Assembly (NCBI GenBank): GCA_024403955.1
Contig: JAKSQX010000009.1
Span: 1 to 47,055 of the forward strand
Length of the DNA stretch: 47,055 bases
Reading direction: 5' to 3'
From: Clostridia bacterium
GTDB taxonomy: Bacteria > Bacillota > Clostridia > Oscillospirales > Acutalibacteraceae
Shown one piece after another: positions 23,703 to 31,712 of this stretch (its first letter is position 1; each line of letters opens with the position of its first letter). Made by a program: the position numbers and the translations under genes. The notes below the pieces were generated by a model. It saw only the letters and a list, made by a program, of their open reading frames with translations. It made no database searches and was not told the origin of the DNA.

Positions 23703-23732
23703 TTTACTTTTATAACGCGATAGTGTTACAAT
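23703..23732 (+). promoter_or_regulatory. Probable promoter of the ComEA-like/MBOAT run
   Basis: TTTACT (23703-23708), 18-bp spacer, TACAAT (23727-23732), followed by a ribosome site TTAGGAG before 23766. Confidence 0.5.
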
Positions 23733-23765
23733 ATCGGCGTAATAAAACACGTTAGGAGAACTTAT

Positions 23766-24137
23766 ATGAAGAGTCCAGATAACGTGTTGTTGGGTATAGC
23801 ATTTTTAATGCTCGCTGGGGTAATAATTTACAATGTATTTATGGGAAGCAGTGAGGCGACACCTACTGTTCTTTCAGAGTCTGGAAGTGTTGAAACAACA
23901 ACTTCTGTTGTGGAAACTACAACAAAGGTTCTTGATGCTCCTGCTTCAAAAATCAATATAAATACTGCATCGCAGGAAGAACTTGAGACTTTGACTGGAA
24001 TCGGTCCAGCCAAAGCTCAAGCTATTATCGATTATAGAGAAGCAAACGGAAACTTCTCTTCGGTTGATGAACTCACTAATGTTAAAGGTATTGGTGAGAA
24101 AACTCTTGCAAAATTCATAGATGAAATAACGACGTAG
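23766..24137 (+). CDS. ComEA-like helix-hairpin-helix DNA-binding protein
   Basis: A membrane-anchored DNA-binding protein of 123 residues. Residues 8-27 are a membrane segment, 28-58 a Ser/Thr-rich linker, and 60-122 a double helix-hairpin-helix domain ([29 protein letters not shown], then [18 protein letters not shown]). This is the ComEA layout, the receptor for DNA during natural transformation. No comEC or comEB is next to it, so it may serve as a stand-alone DNA-binding surface protein. It is only 11 bp from the acyltransferase gene. Confidence 0.88.
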   Translation: MKSPDNVLLGIAFLMLAGVIIYNVFMGSSEATPTVLSESGSVETTTSVVETTTKVLDAPASKININTASQEELETLTGIGPAKAQAIIDYREANGNFSSVDELTNVKGIGEKTLAKFIDEITT

Positions 24138-24148
24138 GAGAGAGTAAT

Positions 24149-25573
24149 TTGGTTTTTTCAAGCCTTGTTTTCATTTACATATTTTTAGTTGTTACACTAA
24201 TTCTATATTTCTTTGCGGCTAGAAGCATACAACAAAAGAATGTTGTATTGCTCATTATGTCGCTGTTTTTTTATGCTTGGGGTGAACCAAAATGGATCAT
24301 TCTCATGCTTATCAGTACAGCTGTAGAATACTTTGGTGCAATAATTGTTGAACAGTATAAAGAGGAAAATAAGGCAATAGCTAAAGCTGCTCTCGGCGTA
24401 TCTGTTTTTGTTGCTCTGTTATTTCTATTTATCTTTAAATATTTTGATTTCTTCTCATTTAACTTTAGTCAGATATTTGGAACAAACCTCAGAGTATTAG
24501 GCCTTACACTTCCAATTGGTATTTCATTCTATACATTTCAAACTATTACATACATCGTTGATGTCTATAGAGGAAAGGCAGAAGTGCAGCGTTCGTACTT
24601 TAGACTTCTTCTCTATGTTTCAATGTTCCCGCAACTTATCGCTGGACCAATTGTTAAGTACGTTGATGTAGAGAAACAACTCACAAATCGTACTTACAAT
24701 GGACGTAAAGCAGGTGAGGGCGTTTATCGCTTTCTCATTGGTCTCACAAAGAAGGCGATTTTTGCTAACATAGCTGGTGAAATAGCTTCTCAGTTCCTTG
24801 ATGGTGACCTCGCTGAACTCTCGGTTGTAGGTGCTTGGATAGGAATTCTCTCATATACATTCCAGATTTACTTTGATTTCTCAGCCTACTCAGATATGGC
24901 GATTGGTCTTGGTAAAATCTTTGGATTTGATTATCCTGAGAACTTTAACTATCCATACATCGCCAAATCAATTTCTGATTTCTGGAAGCGTTGGCACATT
25001 TCTCTTACAACATTCTTCCGTGAATATCTCTATATTCCACTTGGTGGTAATAGAAAACATCACATCCTTAACTTGCTTATAGTTTGGACATTTACAGGAT
25101 TTTGGCACGGTGCATCTTGGAACTTCATCCTTTGGGGACTCTATTTCTATGTTCTCATTGTTCTTGAGAGACTCTTCCTTGGCAACTTCCTAGAAAGGAT
25201 TCCTGCAGTTTTCGGCCATATCTACACACTTCTTATGGTTGTAATCGGCTGGGTATTCTTCTACTTTGATGATATGAGTAGACTTAAATCCTTCTTCTGG
25301 ATTATGTTTGGCATCAATGGCAATCCATTCCTTGGTGTTACTGATAAGTCTGTATTTGTTAACCATATTCCATTCTTTATTCTTGCATTAATTGCTGTTA
25401 CTCCTGTTTCTCAGCTTATTAAGAAGTACTTTATTAAGCTTGCTGAAAAGAGTAAATCAACGGGACTCATCTGTGATGCATCGCTTATCGTCTCAGCAAT
25501 ATTCTTGTGGTTTATTGATACTGCAGCTCTCGTAGGTTCAACTTATAACCCATTCTTATATTTCAGATTCTAA
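24149..25573 (+). CDS. MBOAT family O-acyltransferase (AlgI/DltB-like)
   Basis: A polytopic membrane acyltransferase of 474 residues that moves acyl groups, commonly acetyl, onto surface polymers. The TTG start is supported by the conserved N-terminus MVFSSLVF and AGGAGAG upstream. The catalytic His is in FTGFWHGASWNFILWGLYF, and SDFWKRWHISLTTFFREYLYIPLGG is the family hallmark. It is directly followed by a short DHHW-type gene, the usual partner in O-acetylation loci. Confidence 0.92.
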   Translation: MVFSSLVFIYIFLVVTLILYFFAARSIQQKNVVLLIMSLFFYAWGEPKWIILMLISTAVEYFGAIIVEQYKEENKAIAKAALGVSVFVALLFLFIFKYFDFFSFNFSQIFGTNLRVLGLTLPIGISFYTFQTITYIVDVYRGKAEVQRSYFRLLLYVSMFPQLIAGPIVKYVDVEKQLTNRTYNGRKAGEGVYRFLIGLTKKAIFANIAGEIASQFLDGDLAELSVVGAWIGILSYTFQIYFDFSAYSDMAIGLGKIFGFDYPENFNYPYIAKSISDFWKRWHISLTTFFREYLYIPLGGNRKHHILNLLIVWTFTGFWHGASWNFILWGLYFYVLIVLERLFLGNFLERIPAVFGHIYTLLMVVIGWVFFYFDDMSRLKSFFWIMFGINGNPFLGVTDKSVFVNHIPFFILALIAVTPVSQLIKKYFIKLAEKSKSTGLICDASLIVSAIFLWFIDTAALVGSTYNPFLYFRF

Positions 25574-25591
25574 TGAAAGGAGAGGCTTGTT

Positions 25592-26014
25592 TTGGAACAT
25601 AAAGAAACAATTTCATCTGAAAGAATTAGAACATCAGAGAAAAAGCACAGCTTATTCCAAAATGATGGTATAGGTCTTATTTTCCTCATGCTCTTTATTT
25701 TCATAATAACTGTTATGCTTCTTCTTTCCATTGTTATCCCTGATAAAAAGATCTCTGAAAGGGAGAACAGAACACTTGCAACATTCCCTAAGTTCACTAT
25801 TTCATCTTATTTTAGTGGTGAATTTAACAAGGGAATAGAGGACCATTATTCTGATACTTTTCCATTTAGAGATGGCTTCCTCGATATCAACGAAAAGATT
25901 ACAAAGTTTACTTCTCAGTTCTCATCTGGCGGCGATGATGGTATCGTCGTTATCCAGACAGGTGAACGAGATTTAGGCGGCGAAGGCTTTGGCGATTATG
26001 AGGTAAATAATTAA
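25592..26014 (+). CDS. Short DHHW-type partner of the MBOAT acyltransferase
   Basis: 140 residues: a cytoplasmic head, one membrane segment (about 27-49), then SERENRTLATFPKF and SGEFNKGIEDHYSDTFPFRDGFL. These last motifs are the start of the DHHW/AlgX-like partner proteins that sit next to MBOAT genes and that usually run to about 350-400 residues. Here the reading frame stops soon after, with a Gly/Asp-rich tail, and the stop overlaps the next start (TAATG). The catalytic part is therefore absent. TTG is the start, with AGGAGAGG 6 bp upstream. It may be a deletion product or a real short form. Confidence 0.7.
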   Translation: MEHKETISSERIRTSEKKHSLFQNDGIGLIFLMLFIFIITVMLLLSIVIPDKKISERENRTLATFPKFTISSYFSGEFNKGIEDHYSDTFPFRDGFLDINEKITKFTSQFSSGGDDGIVVIQTGERDLGGEGFGDYEVNN

Positions 26015-26871
26015 TGCAATATATTATCCTTGATCTTGAATGGAACACTGCCTATTCGAATAAACTCGGACATTTTGTAAATGAGATTATCGAGTTTGGC
26101 GCTGTTAAACTAAATAATAATTTTGAAATCATTGAGGACTTTTCAAGTTTTGTAAAACCACAGATAGAAAAGAAACTTCGCTCACGTGTTAAGAACCTAA
26201 CCAACATAAGCAATGAAGACGTGGCAAACGCTGAAACTTTTGAAGTTGTTTGTGAGGACTTTACAAACTGGGTTGGTGACCTCGATAATACAATTCTTCT
26301 TTCATGGGGAGATATGGATATTCGAGTGCTCATTGATAATTGTAAGTACTTCTTTAATGATGATCCCCATATTCCTTTTGTAATGAATTATGTTGATCTT
26401 CAGGCATACTTTATGTCAGAGATGGAACTTCCAAAGGGACAACAGATAAGCCTTGCTAACGCTGCATCACTTGCAGAGATTCCAACTGATGAGTTCTCAC
26501 TTCACAGAGCTCTTGATGACAGCGAACTTGCCGCTATTTGTTTTAAGAGAGTATATAAGAAGGAAAATTTTAACAAGGTTATTGTTACTTGTGATGATGA
26601 GTTCTATACACGTATTCTCTTTAAGCCTTATGTAATATCAGATATCAATGATAAACTCATAGATAAGACTCAATTTTGCTGCAAATGTGTAGAGTGCGGG
26701 GAGATGGCTGATCAAACTTCTGACTGGAAGTTCTCAAATAGTTCCTTCCACGCAATGTTCATTTGCAGAGACTGTAATATTAAATATCGTGTTAATGTTC
26801 AATTCAAAAAGAACTACAGTCAGCTGAATATAAAAAAGAATGTAATAGCTATTAAAAAGGGCGAGAAGTAA
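26014..26871 (+). CDS. DnaQ-like 3'-5' exonuclease with C-terminal zinc ribbon
   Basis: A DEDDh-type exonuclease of 285 residues. Exo I is ILDLEWN (Asp7, Glu9), Exo II includes LSWGDMDIRVLIDN, and Exo III is HRALDDSELAA. It resembles KapD/ERI1-type nucleases that trim RNA or DNA ends. The C-terminal 75 residues add CCKCVECG and FICRDC, a four-Cys zinc ribbon not needed for catalysis and likely to bind nucleic acid. Its start overlaps the DHHW stop by 1 bp. Substrate is inferred only from the family. Confidence 0.85.
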   Translation: MQYIILDLEWNTAYSNKLGHFVNEIIEFGAVKLNNNFEIIEDFSSFVKPQIEKKLRSRVKNLTNISNEDVANAETFEVVCEDFTNWVGDLDNTILLSWGDMDIRVLIDNCKYFFNDDPHIPFVMNYVDLQAYFMSEMELPKGQQISLANAASLAEIPTDEFSLHRALDDSELAAICFKRVYKKENFNKVIVTCDDEFYTRILFKPYVISDINDKLIDKTQFCCKCVECGEMADQTSDWKFSNSSFHAMFICRDCNIKYRVNVQFKKNYSQLNIKKNVIAIKKGEK

Positions 26872-26886
26872 TCTCGCTCTTTTTTG
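26858..26886 (+). terminator. Terminator after the exonuclease gene
   Basis: AGGGCGAGA pairs with TCTCGCTCT around a short loop that contains the stop codon, followed by a T run. Confidence 0.8.
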
Positions 26887-26913
26887 TTGACTTTTTAACT
26901 GTTTTTGTATAAT
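26887..26913 (+). promoter_or_regulatory. Probable promoter of the UroD-family methyltransferase gene
   Basis: TTGACT (26887-26892) and TATAAT (26908-26913) with a short 15-bp spacer. It directly follows the terminator and lies 44 bp before the start codon. Confidence 0.55.
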
Positions 26914-26956
26914 ATGTAGTTGGTTAATGAACGCATTCATAAAAGGAGATTATGTT

Positions 26957-28159
26957 ATGAGAGAAATCGAAAAGAACATGAAGCCTAAAGAACTAAAAGC
27001 ATATAGGACTCAATTGTTCCGTGATGCTGAGCAGTGGAAGACACCGGATAGAATTCCACATTATGGCAATATTGTTACTTGGAAGATCTTTGATGCTGGT
27101 TATACAATTGACCAGGCAATGCAGAGCATGGATATCATGAAGGAGACTGTTGAGACATTCCTTTCAAAATATCCTATCGATGTTCTTATTGATGTTGGTA
27201 TTCGTAACCAGTTCAATGTAACTGAAGCATTCGGTATGGGTGAGCACGGCTACTATTACTATGACAAGGAAGTTGTTGGTATCAACGACCACGCTTATTG
27301 TCCTGTAGACCGTCTTATGGACTATATCAATGACAAAGAGAAGTATGCATGGGAGGTTGCACTTCCAGAAAAGATTCCTGATTTCTATGACAAACCTATG
27401 GAGGTTTGGAAGAACACTTGGAATGAGTATTGGAAGTACATCATGTTCATTCTCAAGATGAACAAAGTAACAGGCGCATATGGCCTTGCTTCTGGTGCTC
27501 CTAACAACCCAATGAAGGGTACAATCAACTTCGGTATTGAAGAGGCTGAATCAAACCTTCTCGGTATTAGAAACCTCTCAATTGCAGCTCGTCGTAACTT
27601 TGATCAGCTCAAAGAATTCTGCGATGCTTGGAATGAGAAGGAGACAAAGCCAATTATCGCTAAGATTCTCGAGAGCGAAGATGGTCCTGATATGAAGTAC
27701 TGCTTCGACGCATCACTTATCATGCTCTCACAGAATATCCTTAATCCAAAGCAGTTTAACGAACTCTATTGGTGCTACTTAGAGCCACTTCTCAAGGCAT
27801 ATGAGCAGAAGGGCAAATGTCCTCGTATCTTCACTGAAGGTAAGATTGATATGTATGCTGATCACTTCGTAGATTTCAAGAAGGGTTCACTTGCATTCCA
27901 CCTTGAGAATGATGATCCATGGGCAATTCGTGAAGTTCTTCCTAACGTATGTATTATCGGTGGTCTTACAACAGCTTTACTTGGCAATGCTACTCCTGAT
28001 GAGTGCGTTGATTATACAAAGAAGCTTATTGATGAACTTGGCTCTGAGGGTGGTTTCATCCTTTCAGAGGACAAGATGCTCTCATACAGAAACGACTGTA
28101 AGGCAGAGAACTTGAAGGCTGTCTGCGAGTTTGTTTCAAACTATGAACTTAAGAAATAA
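26957..28159 (+). CDS. Uroporphyrinogen-decarboxylase-family methyltransferase (corrinoid-linked)
   Basis: 400 residues. The C-terminal half has UroD-family features (IIGGLTTALLGNATPDECVDYTKKLID and GGFILSEDKML). Relatives include MtaA, CmuA and the O-demethylase MtvB, which move methyl groups to or from corrinoid proteins. True HemE is about 340 residues and would sit with other heme genes, which are absent. A corrinoid protein, a corrinoid activator and a methyl-THF methyltransferase are all encoded within 7 kb, so a role as the substrate-specific methyltransferase I is inferred. The methyl donor is unknown. ATG at 26957 follows AAAAGGAGA by 7 bp; an earlier in-frame start at 26927 has no ribosome site. 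Confidence 0.85.
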   Translation: MREIEKNMKPKELKAYRTQLFRDAEQWKTPDRIPHYGNIVTWKIFDAGYTIDQAMQSMDIMKETVETFLSKYPIDVLIDVGIRNQFNVTEAFGMGEHGYYYYDKEVVGINDHAYCPVDRLMDYINDKEKYAWEVALPEKIPDFYDKPMEVWKNTWNEYWKYIMFILKMNKVTGAYGLASGAPNNPMKGTINFGIEEAESNLLGIRNLSIAARRNFDQLKEFCDAWNEKETKPIIAKILESEDGPDMKYCFDASLIMLSQNILNPKQFNELYWCYLEPLLKAYEQKGKCPRIFTEGKIDMYADHFVDFKKGSLAFHLENDDPWAIREVLPNVCIIGGLTTALLGNATPDECVDYTKKLIDELGSEGGFILSEDKMLSYRNDCKAENLKAVCEFVSNYELKK

Positions 28160-28172
28160 GGAGGATAAGAAA

Positions 28173-28373
28173 ATGGCAGAAGAGATTAAAGTAGAAGTTA
28201 CTGAGACAACAGCTCCAAAAGCTCCTGTAGAAGAAACTAAAAAAGTTGATTGGCCATATGCTTCTTATCCTGAAGGATATAACAAGCTTCTCAACAAGAT
28301 TATGCCTTTCTGGGCTCGTCCAGCTAAGAAGATGATGGGCGCACTCTTAATTAAGGTTCTTGTTGATGGTTAA
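28173..28373 (+). CDS. Uncharacterised 66-residue protein next to the UroD-family gene
   Basis: Not recognised. The N-terminal 28 residues are Glu/Thr/Lys-rich and likely disordered; the C-terminal part has WPYASYPEGYNKLL followed by IMPFWARPAKKMM and a hydrophobic end (GALLIKVLVDG). A strong site (AAGGAGGA) precedes the ATG, 13 bp after the UroD-family stop, so the two are probably translated from one message. The aromatic/proline pattern looks like a small binding protein. Alternative starts further upstream overlap the previous gene. Confidence 0.75.
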   Translation: MAEEIKVEVTETTAPKAPVEETKKVDWPYASYPEGYNKLLNKIMPFWARPAKKMMGALLIKVLVDG

Positions 28374-28376
28374 TCA

Positions 28377-28404
28377 TTGATTTAATATTAATATTTGATA
28401 TAAT
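28377..28404 (+). promoter_or_regulatory. Probable promoter of the GroEL paralogue gene
   Basis: TTGATT (28377-28382), 16-bp spacer, TATAAT (28399-28404). The -10 box lies within the left flank of the hairpin 28402-28438. No CIRCE operator is present. Confidence 0.5.
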
Positions 28405-28438
28405 AATGTGGCTGTGTTAAACACGGCCACTTATTATT
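28402..28438 (+). terminator. Hairpin terminator after the 66-residue gene
   Basis: GTGGCTGTGT pairs with ACACGGCCAC (one G-T pair) around TAA, with flanking AATAAT and TTATTATTTTT. It would end transcripts from the UroD-family gene. Confidence 0.75.
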
Positions 28439-28452
28439 TTTAAGGTGAAATC

Positions 28453-30048
28453 ATGGGAAAAGAAATTCTTTTTGAAAATGAAGCTAATGCAAAGATGATT
28501 GCCGGCATGAACAAAGTGGCAGATGCTGTGAAATCAACTTACGGCCCAAAGGGCAGAAACGTTGCTTTCACACAGCAGTATGACGTGCCACTTGTTACAA
28601 ATGACGGCTACGCTATTGCACGCCAGATTGTTCTTGAAGACAAGTTTTTAAATCTTGGTGCGAAGTTAATTGAGGAAGCTGCCATTAAGTCAAATGACAC
28701 TTCGGGTGATGGTACTACAGCTTCTGTTGTTATTGCACAGGCTATCATTAATGAGGCATATAAGAATATTACTGCTGGAGCAAACCCAATCTTTGTTAAG
28801 AAGGGTATTGATAAGGCTGCTGAAGTTGTTTCAAAGACTTTGACTGAACTTGCAACTCCAGTAGACAGTGTTGATACTATTAAAAATATTGCAGCGGTAT
28901 CAGGTAATAATGATCCTTTTATTGGTGACCTCATTGGTCAGATATATGATGAACTTGGATTTGACCCTTGTGTAACTTTGATGGATACACAGATGGCTGA
29001 TACAAAGCTTACAATCTCAACAGGTTCAAGACTTGATTCTGGATATCTCTCAAGATATTTCTTAACTGATACAGTTAGAAGTGTATGCGAACTTGATGAT
29101 CCATACATCTTTATCTGTAAAGATGAGATTGATAGTATTGATTCTATTGTTAAACTTCTTGAGGAATGTGTAACTGCTAAAGCTTCTCTTGCAATTATTG
29201 CAAAGGACGTCAAAGGTTCTGCTCTAACAGCACTTGCTATGAATGCTGAGAAGGGTGTACTTAAGGTTGTCGCTCTCAAGGGTCCTGGATATGGTGATAC
29301 ACGTGACAGGAACCTCGAGTGTATTGCGGCAGTAACAGGCGCAACAGTTGTTGATAGTGTTCTCTATGACATTAAGGATTGTGGTCTTGACTTCTGTGGT
29401 AAGGCAAAGCGCATAGTTGTTGAAAAGGAAGTATCAACTCTTGAACAACCTGCAGAACCAAACTCAGATAAAGCTGTTGAACTTAAAAAGCAGATTTCAA
29501 AGAAACTAGAGACTGAGACTGGTGTTTATGAGATAGACAAACTCGAGCAGTCGCTTGGACTCCTAAATAGCGCAATGGGTGTTATTGAAGTAGGCGGAAC
29601 ATCTGAACTTGAAATGTTTGAACGCAAGTATAGAATAGAGGATGCTTTAAATGCAGCTAAGCGCGCCGCAGCGGAAGGTATCGTGCCTGGTGGTGGCAAG
29701 GCGCTTCTGCTCTGCAAAGGCGCCGTAGAGGAGCTCGTAGGCACACTCTCAGGTGACGAGGCTGTCGGCGCAACTGTAATTCTTAACTGTCTTGAGACAC
29801 CAATCAGACAGATAGCTTTAAATGCAGGCGTGGATGCCAGTGTTGTAGTAAATGAAGTTCTTTCAAATAAGAATATGAATTACGGATATAATGCTTTGAC
29901 AAATGAGTATGGTGATTTAATCAAACTTAAGATAATTGATCCTGTGACAGTAATTAGAAACTCATTTATCAATGCTACGAGTATCGCAAGCACATATATT
30001 ACAACAGGTGCTGCGGTAGTTGATCCAGAAGCAAAAGAGGATAGATAA
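28453..30048 (+). CDS. Divergent GroEL-type chaperonin (paralogue, no GroES partner)
   Basis: A 531-residue group I chaperonin. The ATP site is intact: TYGPKGRNV, NDGYAIARQI (Asp51), SNDTSGDGTTASV (Asp86) and the catalytic Asp in YRIEDALNAAKRAA, then PGGGKALLL. The apical domain keeps SGYLSRYF and GPGYGDTRDRN in positions of the GroEL substrate and GroES-contact surface, but with many changes (for example SRYF for SPYF). It is alone: no groES precedes it, no CIRCE element is visible, and the C-terminus ends DPEAKEDR without the usual Gly-Gly-Met tail. It lies inside a corrinoid methyl-transfer locus, so a dedicated folding or assembly role is inferred. Confidence 0.9.
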   Translation: MGKEILFENEANAKMIAGMNKVADAVKSTYGPKGRNVAFTQQYDVPLVTNDGYAIARQIVLEDKFLNLGAKLIEEAAIKSNDTSGDGTTASVVIAQAIINEAYKNITAGANPIFVKKGIDKAAEVVSKTLTELATPVDSVDTIKNIAAVSGNNDPFIGDLIGQIYDELGFDPCVTLMDTQMADTKLTISTGSRLDSGYLSRYFLTDTVRSVCELDDPYIFICKDEIDSIDSIVKLLEECVTAKASLAIIAKDVKGSALTALAMNAEKGVLKVVALKGPGYGDTRDRNLECIAAVTGATVVDSVLYDIKDCGLDFCGKAKRIVVEKEVSTLEQPAEPNSDKAVELKKQISKKLETETGVYEIDKLEQSLGLLNSAMGVIEVGGTSELEMFERKYRIEDALNAAKRAAAEGIVPGGGKALLLCKGAVEELVGTLSGDEAVGATVILNCLETPIRQIALNAGVDASVVVNEVLSNKNMNYGYNALTNEYGDLIKLKIIDPVTVIRNSFINATSIASTYITTGAAVVDPEAKEDR

Positions 30049-30051
30049 AAG

Positions 30052-30083
30052 AAAAGACTTTGCAGAGAACTGCAAAGTCTTTT
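30052..30083. terminator. Bidirectional terminator between the GroEL paralogue and the PucR-type gene
   Basis: Perfect 14-bp stem (30052-30065 with 30070-30083), loop AGAA, followed by TT on the plus strand and A-rich on the other side. Confidence 0.9.
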
Positions 30084-30086
30084 TTA

Positions 30087-31700
30087 TTATTCTTCAACAG
30101 GATTGTTTGAAACATTGAACTCAAAATTCATTTTTTCAAGTATCCAGAATGAAATGATTAGATACATATGAGTATTGGGGTCGTTTAAATCAACATCACA
30201 GAGCTCAAGGATACGCTCAATCCTACGAATCAAAGTAGTTCTGTGGATATAAAGAGCGTCAGCTGTGTGTGTCGAGTTACAGTTGTTGTAAATATAGCAA
30301 CGAAGAGTTGAGAGGTACTCAGTACCGTTTTTCTTGTCATAATCTATCAATGTACGAATTGACTTGTGAATCAATTGATCATAAGAGAGGTCATTCATTA
30401 TACGGTCGTACATATAATCAAGGGCATAGTCAGAGAACTTAAAGTACCATTTATTTGGGTTGTTCTTCTGTCCTGTTTTGAGCGCCATATCAGCCTGAAT
30501 TAAGTACGACGAAACTTTGCTCAAATCTCTAAATTGATCAGATACACCGGCCTTACAGACAAAATCACGGACAATATAGGCGAGTACATGGAAGAACTTA
30601 TGATCATCACTGTTGTCCTTGATAATAGAGTGATTGTAGACCCAAACAATATCATCCTTATTAACAATAGCACATGAGTTGTTCCAAGTCTCCTCAAGTT
30701 TACCGCAGATATACTCTGTCATTTCGTCCCACTTCGAGTTTTTGAAGAAGCTGAATTTCAAAACTGTGAAACGGTTATTCATTGACCAACCATAGTTTTG
30801 AAGAATTAAGTTTGCTTCAACAGGATCTACATTTGTTGAATTAAACAACATATCATCCATCAAAAGATGAAGTTTATCGGAGGTAGTCTTAATAAGTGGG
30901 TCATCAGTATAACGCAGATAGATCTGTTTTAAATATGAGTAGTAATGAAGGAAGAGCTGAAGGAATCCCTCGTCAAGTTCTTCATTATAGTAAACAGGCT
31001 TTGTCATAAGACGAGCGATATATCTACCATCACTGAAGATATTCATACAGAGGTAATCCTTATCAAAACTATCCCTATAGATGAAGTAATCAGTATATGA
31101 GAGTGATTTGTCGTATTCTCTATCAGAGAGGAGTCTACGAACATACTTCATGTTAAGAGTTCTACCGAAGTTTGATTTATATAATGCCTCATCAGCTCTC
31201 TCATTGACAATATCGTCGTTTAGGAACTCATAGTTTCTCTTGGATGAGAGTGAGAGGAGAGAGAAATTGTGAGTAATAATAAACAATGAATGTTTAAACT
31301 TACCTTGAGACAGAACGCCGAACTCATCAAGAGGGTATCGATTAACGAGACCATCCTTTAAATCGCAATCCCATTTTTGAAGATCATTAATGGTCTCATA
31401 AACTTGCTCAGCAAGTTCATAGTTGTTTCTAATATTTTCAAAAATGGCATAGTCACAATTCTTAGGAATGTAATCTCTGTTTAGATTTTCAGCATTGATG
31501 AAAATAAGACTACATGGTTTTTTTGCAACGATAGCTTTATCCAATAGTTTGCAGTCAACAAGGTAGAGAGTACCAATTTCTGTTTTACCATTATAAAAGC
31601 GAATATTATTAATCTCGAGTTTGTTGGAAGGTGCGCGTTTTTCAATAAAATCAAGATTTTTAGCAAGCTGAGTAAATAGAATGGCGGAAGTAATTGTCAT
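30087..31700 (-). CDS. PucR/CdaR-type transcriptional regulator
   Basis: A 537-residue regulator. The last 65 residues form the PucR C-terminal helix-turn-helix: LRCYIYNNCNSTHTADALYIHRTTLIRRIERI followed by DVDLNDPNTHMYLIISFWIL. The N-terminal 120 residues resemble a ligand-sensing domain of PucR type, and the middle 300 residues are a GGDEF-like linker fold seen in these regulators, although no active-site motif is present. AAGGAGG precedes the ATG. It is encoded 12 bp after the corrinoid activator gene on the same strand, so it likely controls the methyl-transfer locus. Confidence 0.82.
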   Translation of the reverse strand: MTITSAILFTQLAKNLDFIEKRAPSNKLEINNIRFYNGKTEIGTLYLVDCKLLDKAIVAKKPCSLIFINAENLNRDYIPKNCDYAIFENIRNNYELAEQVYETINDLQKWDCDLKDGLVNRYPLDEFGVLSQGKFKHSLFIITHNFSLLSLSSKRNYEFLNDDIVNERADEALYKSNFGRTLNMKYVRRLLSDREYDKSLSYTDYFIYRDSFDKDYLCMNIFSDGRYIARLMTKPVYYNEELDEGFLQLFLHYYSYLKQIYLRYTDDPLIKTTSDKLHLLMDDMLFNSTNVDPVEANLILQNYGWSMNNRFTVLKFSFFKNSKWDEMTEYICGKLEETWNNSCAIVNKDDIVWVYNHSIIKDNSDDHKFFHVLAYIVRDFVCKAGVSDQFRDLSKVSSYLIQADMALKTGQKNNPNKWYFKFSDYALDYMYDRIMNDLSYDQLIHKSIRTLIDYDKKNGTEYLSTLRCYIYNNCNSTHTADALYIHRTTLIRRIERILELCDVDLNDPNTHMYLIISFWILEKMNFEFNVSNNPVEE

Positions 31701-31712
31701 ATCAAAACCTCC

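Noticed and set aside
26957-28159. The UroD-family gene as true hemE (heme synthesis).
   Set aside because: No other heme genes are near, the length is greater than HemE, and a complete corrinoid module lies next to it.
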